Shown here in pieces: positions 1-5,651 of a stretch of DNA of 7,330 nucleotides. Source of the stretch: Alphaproteobacteria bacterium (GTDB taxonomy: Bacteria; Pseudomonadota; Alphaproteobacteria; Micavibrionales; Micavibrionaceae); assembly GCA_020442505.1 (NCBI GenBank), contig JAGRJZ010000101.1:1-7330 (forward strand), written 5' to 3'. The position numbers and the translations under genes are program-made. The notes below the pieces were generated by a model. The model saw only the letters and a list, made by a program, of their open reading frames with translations, did no database searches and was not told the DNA's origin. Position 1 is the first letter of the stretch. The number at the start of each line of letters is the position of its first letter.

Positions 1-782
1 CCGTCACGGGCAAGCCGATCAAGCTGCTGGGGACGGGCGAAAAATGGGACGCGCTGGAGCCTTTCCACCCCGACCGGATGGCCGGGCGGATTCTGGGTAT
101 GGGGGACATCGTCTCCCTCGTCGAAAAGGCGACCGAGAATTTCGACGCTGAAGAATCCGCGAAAATGGCCGCGAAATTCAAAAAGGGGAAATTCGACTTT
201 AACGATTTGCTCTCCCAAATGCGCCAGATGAAGAAAATGGGCGGCGCGGGCGCGCTGATGAAGATGCTGCCGGGTCTTGGGAAAATGGCCGCCGCGCTGG
301 ACGAGGCCGATATCGACAACACGATTTTGAAAAAACAGGAAGCCATCATCCTGTCCATGACGTTGGCGGAGCGCGCAAAGCCAGACCTTTTGAACGCACG
401 CCGGAAACAGAGGATCGCGGCGGGCTCCGGCACATCCGTGCAGGACATCAACAAGCTGGTCAAACAGCAAAAACAGATGGAAACCGTCATGAAGCGCATG
501 AAGAAAATGGGCATGGGCAACATGATGGGGATGATGAAAAACATGATGGGCGGGGGCGCGGAAGCCGACCTGATGATGCAGGCGCTGGACGCAGACTCAC
601 TCGCGGAGAACATGGTCGCCGCCGAGCGCGCCGCCGATCCGCTGGGCCCGAACCCGTTTTTGCAGAGCAGCCCCGGCGGACTGGGCCCGAACCCGTTCGG
701 GGACATGCCAGGCCTGGCGGGCCTTGGCGGATTCTCCCACGGTGGAAAGAAAAAGGACCGGAAGAAGGGGAAGAGGCGATGA
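1..782 (+). CDS. ffh: Signal recognition particle protein Ffh (SRP54), 3' part
   Basis: This is the C-terminal 259 residues of the SRP GTPase, which binds 4.5S RNA and signal sequences of nascent membrane proteins and delivers ribosomes to FtsY. The gene is open from the window edge, with the first full codon at base 3, so the NG domain is mostly missing. The end of the G domain is visible as TGKPIKLLGTGEKWDALEPF followed by RILGMGDIVSLVEKA. The M domain follows, with the RNA-binding stretch SGTSVQDINKLVKQQKQM and a Met-rich run (bases about 490-550, MKKMGMGNMMGMMKNMMGG) that fits the signal-sequence groove. The tail is low in complexity: LGPNPF occurs twice 13 residues apart, then comes a basic end rich in Lys and Arg. 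The first ATG inside (base 78) is internal, not the real start. In many alphaproteobacteria rpsP follows directly, but here two other genes intervene. Confidence 0.97.
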   Translation, partial: VTGKPIKLLGTGEKWDALEPFHPDRMAGRILGMGDIVSLVEKATENFDAEESAKMAAKFKKGKFDFNDLLSQMRQMKKMGGAGALMKMLPGLGKMAAALDEADIDNTILKKQEAIILSMTLAERAKPDLLNARRKQRIAAGSGTSVQDINKLVKQQKQMETVMKRMKKMGMGNMMGMMKNMMGGGAEADLMMQALDADSLAENMVAAERAADPLGPNPFLQSSPGGLGPNPFGDMPGLAGLGGFSHGGKKKDRKKGKRR

Positions 783-793
783 GCGTCTTGTTC

Positions 794-828
794 CCTCCCC
801 CTTCCAAGGGGGAGGACCAGGGTGGGGG
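794..828. repeat. C/G-rich hairpin with trailing G-runs after ffh
   Basis: An 8-bp perfect stem (794-801 CCTCCCCC pairing with 808-815 GGGGGAGG, 6-nt loop) is followed by GGG (820-822) and GGGGG (824-828). It starts 11 nt past the ffh stop. The hairpin is strong enough to act at the end of the ffh transcript, but no T-run follows it, so it is not a standard intrinsic terminator. From memory, C/G-rich short repeats of this type (CCCTCCCCCTT then GGGGGAGG then GGGTGGGGG) are common between genes in several proteobacterial genomes. The G-runs could also form a G-quadruplex on the plus strand. Confidence 0.6.
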
Positions 829-844
829 TAAAAAGGATTTTTAA

Positions 845-918
845 ACCACAGAGCGCACAGAGATCACAGAGCGTTCGTAAACAGATAAAGACTCTGTGAT
901 CTCCGTGTTCTCTGTGGT
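845..918. repeat. Phased palindrome 1, CACAGAG type
   Basis: Two 27-nt arms (845-871 and 892-918) pair at 24 of 27 positions around a 20-nt loop. Each arm is three 9-nt units: two variable bases plus CACAGAG (left: AC, CG, AT prefixes; right arm reverse complement: AC, AA, AT, with one CACGGAG). The left flank is TTTTTAA and the right flank is A-rich. A-rich and T-rich flanks are the reverse of an intrinsic terminator, which would have T after the stem. It lies in the ffh to Nudix gap. Confidence 0.85.
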
Positions 919-934
919 GAGAGGAAAAAAAAGA

Positions 935-1000
935 TTTAACGCGGAGACGCGGAGGATCGGAGAATTTAGAACTCCGCTTCTCCGGCCCTCCGCGTAAAAA
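935..1000. repeat. Phased palindrome 2, CGCGGAG type
   Basis: A second, more degenerate palindrome lies directly after the first. The left side carries CGCGGAG at 940-946 and 948-954 and CGGAG at 958-962. The right side carries the complements CTCCG at 972-976, CTCCGG at 980-985 and CTCCGCG at 988-994. The outer flanks TTTAA (935-939) and TAAAAA (995-1000) match the plan of the other copies although the heptamer differs. The right end lies 12 nt before the Nudix start codon. Confidence 0.7.
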
Positions 1001-1012
1001 AGAAAGAAAGCA

Positions 1013-1591
1013 ATGACAAACGATCGCACCGACATTCTGACCGCTTTACGTGCATACGAAACACCGTATGAGGACGAGCGCGCGGATGTGAGAGACACAA
1101 TCGCCTTTATCACGGCGCATGAGGATGCGTTTGCGCGGTCTTGTGTGCCCGGTCATGTGACGGGCTCTGCGGTCCTGATCAGCCGGGACGGGACGAAGAT
1201 CCTGCTGAACCGGCATAAAAAGCTGGGGCGCTGGATGCATTTCGGTGGGCACGCGGACGGCAGCGCAGACATTCTGGACGTTGCCCGGCGCGAACTGGCG
1301 GAGGAAAGCGGAATCGAAACGGCGGAGCCGGTTTCGCGCGCTGTGTTCGACGTGGACGTCCACACTATCCCCGCAAACGCAACCAAAGGCGAGCCGGAGC
1401 ACAAACATTACGATATCCGTTATTTGTTCCGCTGCTCCGACAATGATTCCTTTGTCTGTAGCGACGAGTCAACCGAACTACGCTGGTGCACCGCCAAGGA
1501 AGCCCTGACCTTGGTGGATAGCAAGGACTTGAGACGAATGATAGGGAAATGGAAAGAAATATTTTTAACCACTAAGGCCACTAAGTCTTAG
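1013..1591 (+). CDS. Nudix hydrolase
   Basis: A 192-residue soluble protein of the Nudix superfamily, whose members hydrolyse nucleoside diphosphates linked to another group and need a divalent metal. The Nudix box spans residues 79-101 (GHADGSADILDV then ARRELAEESGI). Spacing fits GX5EX7REUXEEXGU exactly and R93, E94, E97, E98 and G100 are present, but the first Glu is Ala (residue 85). The preceding KLGRWMHFGGH and the later HYDIRYLF fit the fold. The substrate cannot be told from sequence. The ATG at 1013 is preceded only by a weak purine run (AGAAAGAAAG), with palindrome 2 just upstream. The last eight residues (LTTKATKS) and the stop codon lie inside palindrome 3, so the native C-terminus may have been replaced. 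The gene sits between ffh and rpsP, where I would not expect it; its job there is unknown. Confidence 0.9.
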   Translation: MTNDRTDILTALRAYETPYEDERADVRDTIAFITAHEDAFARSCVPGHVTGSAVLISRDGTKILLNRHKKLGRWMHFGGHADGSADILDVARRELAEESGIETAEPVSRAVFDVDVHTIPANATKGEPEHKHYDIRYLFRCSDNDSFVCSDESTELRWCTAKEALTLVDSKDLRRMIGKWKEIFLTTKATKS

Positions 1592-1638
1592 AAAATATTT
1601 GGAAACCTTAGTGACCTTAGTGTTCTTAGTGGTTAAAA
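1563..1638. repeat. Phased palindrome 3, CACTAAG type
   Basis: Arms 1563-1585 and 1616-1638 pair at 21 of 23 positions: 14 bp of TTTTAACCACTAAG, a 2-nt interruption, then CACTAAG. The right side extends inwards to a third unit starting at 1607. Units are again 9 nt (AC, GC prefixes left; AC, AA, GT on the right arm reverse complement). The left arm overlaps the 3' end of the Nudix gene and that gene stops in the loop. The right arm ends 12 nt before the next start codon. The 32 nt at 1607-1638 match 1969-2000 of palindrome 4 at 31 positions. Confidence 0.9.
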
Positions 1639-1650
1639 CAAAATAGAAAA

Positions 1651-1926
1651 ATGAACGAAAACGACATAAAAACCGAAATCGAATCCCTCAAAACCCGCAA
1701 CGCGCGGGTGGAGGCGGACAAGGCGTGGGAAACCTCGCTGACCCGGCGTGCCGCGATCGCAGGTGGGACGTATGTGGTCGTCTGGGCGTATTTATCCGTG
1801 CTGGGGGTGGATCACGCGTATTTCCACGCGCTGGTCCCCGCGGGCGCGTTCGTGATTTCGACCCTGACTTTACCGATAGTGAAACGGATTTGGTTGGAAC
1901 GGAGCAACTTAAAACAAAAGTTTTAA
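1651..1926 (+). CDS. Small membrane protein with two predicted helices, function unknown
   Basis: A 91-residue protein. Residues 1-32 are charged and probably helical (IESLKTRNARVEADKAWETS), residues about 33-52 and 57-77 are hydrophobic enough to span the membrane, and a short basic tail follows (KRIWLERSNLKQKF). The pattern RNARVEADKAWETS, two helices, then LVPAGAFVISTLTLP resembles a family of uncharacterised small proteins I recall from many environmental bacterial genomes; no function is known to me. The charged N-terminus and tail probably both face the cytoplasm. There is no Shine-Dalgarno sequence before the ATG, only an A-rich run. The stop codon TAA (1924-1926) is formed by the TTTTAA edge of palindrome 4. 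The gene is bracketed by palindromes 3 and 4, as if carried between them. I am fairly sure it is a real gene because hydrophobicity and charge are well ordered. Confidence 0.75.
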   Translation: MNENDIKTEIESLKTRNARVEADKAWETSLTRRAAIAGGTYVVVWAYLSVLGVDHAYFHALVPAGAFVISTLTLPIVKRIWLERSNLKQKF

Positions 1927-2000
1927 CCACTAAGGGCACTGAGAACACAAAGATCTTAAAAGAAAAAACTTAGTGACCTTTGTGTTCTTAGTGGTTAAAA
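1921..2000. repeat. Phased palindrome 4, CACTAAG/CACAAAG type
   Basis: Two 32-nt arms (1921-1952 and 1969-2000) around a 16-nt A-rich loop. The outer 14 positions (TTTTAACCACTAAG) are perfectly paired. The middle unit pairs with three G-T wobbles (1935-1986, 1936-1985, 1941-1980) and one mismatch. The inner unit has three mismatches. Units in the left arm are ACCACTAAG, GGCACTGAG and AACACAAAG. A GTG inside the right arm (1973) opens a longer reading frame into rpsP, but that is not the gene start. Confidence 0.9.
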
Positions 2001-2029
2001 AATTCAACCGATTTAACTTAATTAAACAA

Positions 2030-2035
2030 AAGGAG
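2030..2035 (+). promoter_or_regulatory. Shine-Dalgarno site of rpsP
   Basis: AAGGAG lies 9 nt before the ATG at 2045 and decides that start over the in-frame GTG at 1973, which would add 24 residues encoded mostly by palindrome 4. It is the only strong ribosome binding site in the first 3 kb. Confidence 0.85.
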
Positions 2036-2044
2036 AAAACGAAA

Positions 2045-2509
2045 ATGGCACTATCAATCAGAATGGCCCGCGGGGGCCGCAAAGGACGCCCGCACTACAG
2101 CATCGTCGTGGCAGACCGCCGCGCGCCGCGGGACGGACGTTTTATCGAACGTCTGGGCACGCATAACCCGCTGCTCCCCACCGGGGACGAGCGCCGCGTC
2201 GTACTGAACGAGGAGCGGATTAAATACTGGCTCTCCCAAGGGGCTGAGCCGTCTTCTCGCGTGGCGCGGTTCCTGGGCCAGGCCGGAATCATCGACATGC
2301 CGAAATGGCAAGACACGCCGAAAAAATCCGCACAGAGCGAAAAAACAAAAATGCGCATAGCGGAAAAAGAAGAAAAACGCCAGGCCGCCGCAGACGCCGC
2401 GAAACAGGCCGAAGAGGAAGCCAAAGCTGCTGCAGAGGCCCCTGCAGAGGAAGCGGCGGCTGAATCCCCGGCAGAAGAAGCTGCCGCAGAGAAAGGCAAA
2501 GCTGAATAA
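2045..2509 (+). CDS. rpsP: 30S ribosomal protein S16 with Ala/Glu-rich extension
   Basis: Ribosomal protein bS16, 154 residues, a component of the small ribosomal subunit needed for its assembly. Residues 1 to about 85 form the conserved core (MALSIRMARGGRKGRPHYSI, then DRRAPRDGRFIERLGTHNP, ERIKYWLSQGAEPS and RFLGQAG). Residues from about 92 are an added tail, first Lys/Glu-rich, then Ala/Glu-rich with a near repeat (PAEEAAAESPAEEAAAE). S16 is usually 80 to 90 residues; long charged tails of this kind are known in alphaproteobacteria and are probably disordered or helical and outside the ribosome core. The start is fixed by the conserved MALSIR beginning and the AAGGAG upstream. rimM follows after an 85-nt gap holding palindrome 5, so the usual tight rpsP-rimM pairing is loosened here. 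Confidence 0.98.
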   Translation: MALSIRMARGGRKGRPHYSIVVADRRAPRDGRFIERLGTHNPLLPTGDERRVVLNEERIKYWLSQGAEPSSRVARFLGQAGIIDMPKWQDTPKKSAQSEKTKMRIAEKEEKRQAAADAAKQAEEEAKAAAEAPAEEAAAESPAEEAAAEKGKAE

Positions 2510-2525
2510 TTTTCATAATATTTAT

Positions 2526-2595
2526 CACGGGATGCACAGAGACCCCCTTTGTCGCTGTGCTTCTCTGTGACCTCTGTACGCTCTGCGGTTTAAAA
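2526..2595. repeat. Phased palindrome 5, CACAGAG type, lopsided
   Basis: The right side has three clear 9-nt units read as complements (CTCTGTGAC 2563-2571, CTCTGTACG 2572-2580, CTCTGCGGT 2581-2589) plus a fourth partial one (CTGTGC, 2555-2560), and ends in TTAAAA (2590-2595). The left side keeps one clear heptamer (CACAGAG 2535-2541) and a weak one before it. The left heptamer pairs perfectly with 2563-2569. It looks like a decayed copy that has lost most of its left arm. Its last A is the first base of the rimM start codon. Confidence 0.65.
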
Positions 2596-3101
2596 TGGCA
2601 TCTAAAAAACGAATCCTTCTCGGGAAAATCGCCACCGCGCACGGGGTTAAGGGTCTTGTGAAGTTGCATGTCTATGCGGAAGACAAAACCCTTTTGAAGC
2701 GGCCGCTTTATACACAGGAAAGCGGCGCGCGGACGCTTGCGCTGACCTTGAAAAATTCGCTGGGCAAATACTGGCTGGCGGCGATCGACGGCGTTACGGA
2801 ACGGACACACGCCGAAGCTCTCCGCGGGACGGAATTGTGGATCGACCGGGACGCTCTGCCGACGCTTGACACAAGCGAAATCTACTACGAAGACATGATC
2901 GGCCTGGCCGTTGCCGAAGAAAACGGAACAACGGTCGGCACCGTCATCGGCGTCGATGATTTCGGCGCGGGCCCGTTGCTTGACATCGAACCGACCGGTG
3001 GAGGAGAAAATTTTTACCTGCCCTTCGCGGATCAATATGTGCTGAAAACGGATCTAGACAGCGGCACGCTGATCGCTACCATACCGGATGGTTTGCGTTA
3101 A
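2595..3101 (+). CDS. rimM: Ribosome maturation factor RimM
   Basis: A 168-residue assembly factor that helps mature the head of the 30S subunit and is known to bind S19. The N-terminal RimM domain begins with ILLGKIATAHGVKGLVKLH (residues 7-25). The C-terminal PRC-barrel domain starts near residue 97 (YYEDMIGLAV) and includes GTVIGVDDFGAGPLLDIE and the conserved end LPFADQYV and IPDGLR. Length is normal. The ATG at 2595 has no Shine-Dalgarno sequence: the bases before it belong to palindrome 5. The first residues fit the family start, so I keep it. In most proteobacteria trmD and rplS follow; here an acetyltransferase gene does. Confidence 0.96.
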   Translation: MASKKRILLGKIATAHGVKGLVKLHVYAEDKTLLKRPLYTQESGARTLALTLKNSLGKYWLAAIDGVTERTHAEALRGTELWIDRDALPTLDTSEIYYEDMIGLAVAEENGTTVGTVIGVDDFGAGPLLDIEPTGGGENFYLPFADQYVLKTDLDSGTLIATIPDGLR

Positions 3102-3109
3102 AAGCGAAG

Positions 3110-3167
3110 TTGGGAGTTGAGGCGCGCACATAAGCGGTTTAGACTATCTCGGTCCGAAATTCCCAAC
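3110..3167. repeat. 7-bp inverted repeat between rimM and the acetyltransferase gene
   Basis: GTTGGGA (3110-3116) is exactly complementary to TCCCAAC (3161-3167), with 44 nt between them and no clear inner stem. It nearly fills the gap between rimM and the next gene. It could be a weak transcript-end structure; chance is also possible. Confidence 0.25.
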
Positions 3168-3181
3168 GCCTAGTATCCGAC

Positions 3182-3715
3182 ATGCCCGCCTCCAAACTTG
3201 TCAAACCGTCGACCGAATATCAAGACAGCTTTCTGGAAGCCGTCCGCGAGGCGCATGCCGAAGGGCGTTTGCAATATCTCGACATTCCCTGGCTAAAGGA
3301 AAACTTCGCAACCTTCGTCGATCGTCTGAACGCGGCGCGGGGACACCCCCACCGCCCCTATCAAAGCTGGGTCGAGACGGTTCCGGAGACGATCCTGTGG
3401 CTGGTCAAAGACGGAACGTATATCGGGTCCGTTTTCATCCGCCACCGTTTGAACTGGCATCTGGAGAAATGGGGCGGACACATGAACTTCGCGATCCGAC
3501 CCTCCATGCGGGGGAAGGGATACGGGAAGAAAATCCTGATCAAGGCGATGCCTTATGCGAACTATCTGGGGCTGGAAACAGTCATGATGACCGTCGACCC
3601 GTACGATAAAACAGCCATTCGCGTCGTTGAATCGGCCGGCGCGGTTCTGGAGGACGAATTACCGGCGACGGACAAATTTCCGGGACGCTTGCGTTATTGG
3701 CTGGATTGCGGATAA
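3182..3715 (+). CDS. GNAT family N-acetyltransferase
   Basis: A 177-residue protein of the GCN5-related acetyltransferase fold, which moves an acetyl group from acetyl-CoA to an amine. The acetyl-CoA-binding motif A is clear at residues 105-119 (IRPSMRGKGYGKKIL, with R110-G-K-G-Y-G115). It is preceded by strand-like segments (LWLVKDGTYIGSVFIRH) and followed by VMMTVDPYDKTAIRVVESAG, the typical motif B region. The N-terminal third, with FLEAVREAHAEGRL and PWLKENFATFVDRLN, suggests the COG3981-like subgroup; the substrate is unknown. The start is the first possible one: an in-frame TAG lies at 3140-3142 and no other start codon falls between. There is no Shine-Dalgarno sequence. The penicillin-binding protein gene begins 6 nt after the stop, so the two are probably translated together, but nothing shows a shared function. 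Confidence 0.88.
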   Translation: MPASKLVKPSTEYQDSFLEAVREAHAEGRLQYLDIPWLKENFATFVDRLNAARGHPHRPYQSWVETVPETILWLVKDGTYIGSVFIRHRLNWHLEKWGGHMNFAIRPSMRGKGYGKKILIKAMPYANYLGLETVMMTVDPYDKTAIRVVESAGAVLEDELPATDKFPGRLRYWLDCG

Positions 3716-3721
3716 GGGCTC

Positions 3722-5647
3722 GTGACGCATAAGAAAAAGACAAAAAAGACCGGCACGAAAAAGAAAAAACAGACAAAAAGCAAAGGCTTTTCCCTGTTCC
3801 GTTTCCTGTTTAAAGCGGCGCTCATCCTTGGGATCTGGGCCATGCTGCTCGGGGGAGGCATAGCCTTATGGTACGCGGCGGAACTGCCCGCTTTGACCGC
3901 TGATTTGCGTTTTGAGCGCCGGGCGCCGCTGACCTTCGAGGCGGCCGACGGCTCTTTTCTTCTGCGAACCGGCGATTTCAAGGGCGAGACCGTCTCCGTT
4001 AACGATTTACCGCCCCATCTGGTTTACGCCGTTCTCGCGATCGAGGATCGTCGTTTTTACCGCCACCACGGAATCGACCCGGCCGGGCTGGCCCGCGCGA
4101 TGCTTCGTAATCTTCTCAAGGGCCGGATGGCGCAAGGCGGCTCGACCATCACCCAGCAACTGGCAAAAAACCTGTTTCTCTCCCCTGACCGAACGTTGAA
4201 ACGCAAGATACAGGAGGCCCTTTTGGCGCTTTGGCTCGAAAGGAACCTGACCAAGGATGAAATCCTGAGCGCCTATTTGAACCGGGTTTATCTGGGCGCG
4301 GGAACCTACGGGGTGGAGGCGGCCGCGCAGACATATTTCGGTAAATCCGCGCGCGCGCTGGGTCTTTACGAATCCGCGATGCTGGCCGGTCTGTTAAAGG
4401 CGCCTTCGCGCTATAATCCCCGGGCCAACCCGGCGCGGGCAAAGGCCCGAACGGAGATCGTCCTGAGCGCCATGCGCGACGCCGGCTATCTTTCCCCGGA
4501 TCAAGCCGTTCTTCCTTCCGGAGCGGATAGCCCTCAGCCTTTATCTCTGCCCCTGCCGGGCAGACGTGAGACAGGCGAAAACGTCCGCTATTTCACGGAT
4601 TGGGCCGCAGCGGAGATGAACGATATCCTGGGGACGACGGAACGCGGGGCTTACATCCGTACGACCCTTGATCCGACCTTGCAGAAAACCGCGGAACGCG
4701 CGTTGGAGGCGGTTTTGGCAAGCCAAAGCGAATCCCGGCACGTCTCGCAGGGCGCGCTTGTCCTGCTGGACGCCGACGGCGCCGTTTTGGCGATGGTCGG
4801 CGGGCGCTCCTACGCGCAAAGCCAGTTCAACCGCGCGACACAGGCGAGGCGTCCCCCGGGCTCCGCGTTTAAACCCTTCGTTTATGCAGCGGCGCTAATG
4901 CAAGGAGAAACACCGCAGGACACCATCGCGGACGCCCCGATGACGGAGGGCGACTACCGTCCGGCCAATTTTGACGACAAATACGAAGGCACGGTCACGC
5001 TGGAGACAGCGCTGGCGGATTCCCTGAACACCGCGACCGTGCGACTGGCCGCGCGCGTCGGGATCGGGAAAATCATCGCGCTCGCGCGCAAAGCCGGAAT
5101 CGCCGCGCCGCTGAACCGGGACCTCAGTCTCGCGCTGGGCAGCAACGGCGTCCCGCTTCTGGCTTTGACGGCATCTTACGGCGTGTTCGGGCCGGACGGC
5201 GCCCCGCTGACCCCCTACGCGATCCGCAGCATCACGGACGCGGACGGCACGCTGCTCTACGACCGCGCGCCCTTGGGACGAGGCAAACGAGTGCTCCCCC
5301 CCGCGACCGGTCGGGACATGACGATGATGCTGACCCGCGTTGTGACGACGGGGACCGGAAAACAAGCCGCGATCCCCGGCTTACCCGTCGCCGGAAAGAC
5401 CGGCACGTCCCAGGATTATCGCGACGCCTGGTTCATCGGCTATACGGACCGGTTTTTCTGCGGCGTCTGGCTGGGAAACGACGATAACAGCCCGATGAAC
5501 GGCGTGACCGGCGGCAGCCTCCCCGCGGAAATCTGGCGCACGGCGCTGCAAGAGGCCCACCGGGCGCCCCCGTCACGCCCCCCGCCCCCGGCCTCCAAAC
5601 CGGAGACCGGATTCGGCGCTTTGCTGAACCGCCTTCTGGGTCCGTGA
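3722..5647 (+). CDS. Class A penicillin-binding protein (transglycosylase/transpeptidase)
   Basis: A 641-residue bifunctional cell-wall synthase that polymerises lipid II and cross-links peptidoglycan outside the inner membrane. Order: a very basic cytoplasmic tail (11 Lys in the first 21 residues), one membrane helix (about 29-52), then the GT51 transglycosylase domain with EDRRFYRHHG (catalytic Glu 108), GGSTITQQLAKN (139-150), RKIQEALLALWLE and NRVYLGAGTYGVEAAA. The transpeptidase domain has all three active-site motifs: SAFK (Ser381, Lys384), SLN (434-436) and KTG (559-561, in AGKTGTSQDYRDAWF). The C-terminus is Pro-rich. It is shorter than PBP1A of E. coli, with no room for a large inserted domain between the two catalytic parts, and has no PBP1C-type C-terminal domain. 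The start is GTG; AAGG from the end of the preceding gene may serve as ribosome binding site, and the next ATG (3841) would cut into the membrane helix. Confidence 0.95.
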   Translation: MTHKKKTKKTGTKKKKQTKSKGFSLFRFLFKAALILGIWAMLLGGGIALWYAAELPALTADLRFERRAPLTFEAADGSFLLRTGDFKGETVSVNDLPPHLVYAVLAIEDRRFYRHHGIDPAGLARAMLRNLLKGRMAQGGSTITQQLAKNLFLSPDRTLKRKIQEALLALWLERNLTKDEILSAYLNRVYLGAGTYGVEAAAQTYFGKSARALGLYESAMLAGLLKAPSRYNPRANPARAKARTEIVLSAMRDAGYLSPDQAVLPSGADSPQPLSLPLPGRRETGENVRYFTDWAAAEMNDILGTTERGAYIRTTLDPTLQKTAERALEAVLASQSESRHVSQGALVLLDADGAVLAMVGGRSYAQSQFNRATQARRPPGSAFKPFVYAAALMQGETPQDTIADAPMTEGDYRPANFDDKYEGTVTLETALADSLNTATVRLAARVGIGKIIALARKAGIAAPLNRDLSLALGSNGVPLLALTASYGVFGPDGAPLTPYAIRSITDADGTLLYDRAPLGRGKRVLPPATGRDMTMMLTRVVTTGTGKQAAIPGLPVAGKTGTSQDYRDAWFIGYTDRFFCGVWLGNDDNSPMNGVTGGSLPAEIWRTALQEAHRAPPSRPPPPASKPETGFGALLNRLLGP

Positions 5648-5651
5648 AAGA

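Noticed and set aside
845..1000. Retron or REP/RAYT-type element
   Set aside because: There is no reverse transcriptase or RAYT transposase in the window, and the GTAG-type tetranucleotide next to REP hairpins is absent.
841..1113. Minus-strand frame containing LTTENTEITE
   Set aside because: The peptide repeat comes from reading through palindrome 1; it is a typical false ORF of this repeat type.
1973..2044. N-terminal extension of rpsP from GTG at 1973
   Set aside because: The added residues come mostly from palindrome 4, and the conserved MALSIR start has its own AAGGAG.
845..2595. CRISPR array or intrinsic terminators as explanation for the palindromes
   Set aside because: There are no regular spacers between identical repeats and no cas gene; A-rich rather than T-rich sequence follows the stems, and one lies across a start codon.
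2289..3035. Open frame of 248 codons on the minus strand across rpsP and rimM
   Set aside because: It spans two unmistakable plus-strand genes and palindrome 5; no domain or ribosome binding site is evident.
3110..3167. Possible tRNA or tRNA remnant with 7-bp acceptor-like stem
   Set aside because: At 58 nt it is too short, and the bases next to the 3' arm do not form a T-stem; no anticodon arm is seen.
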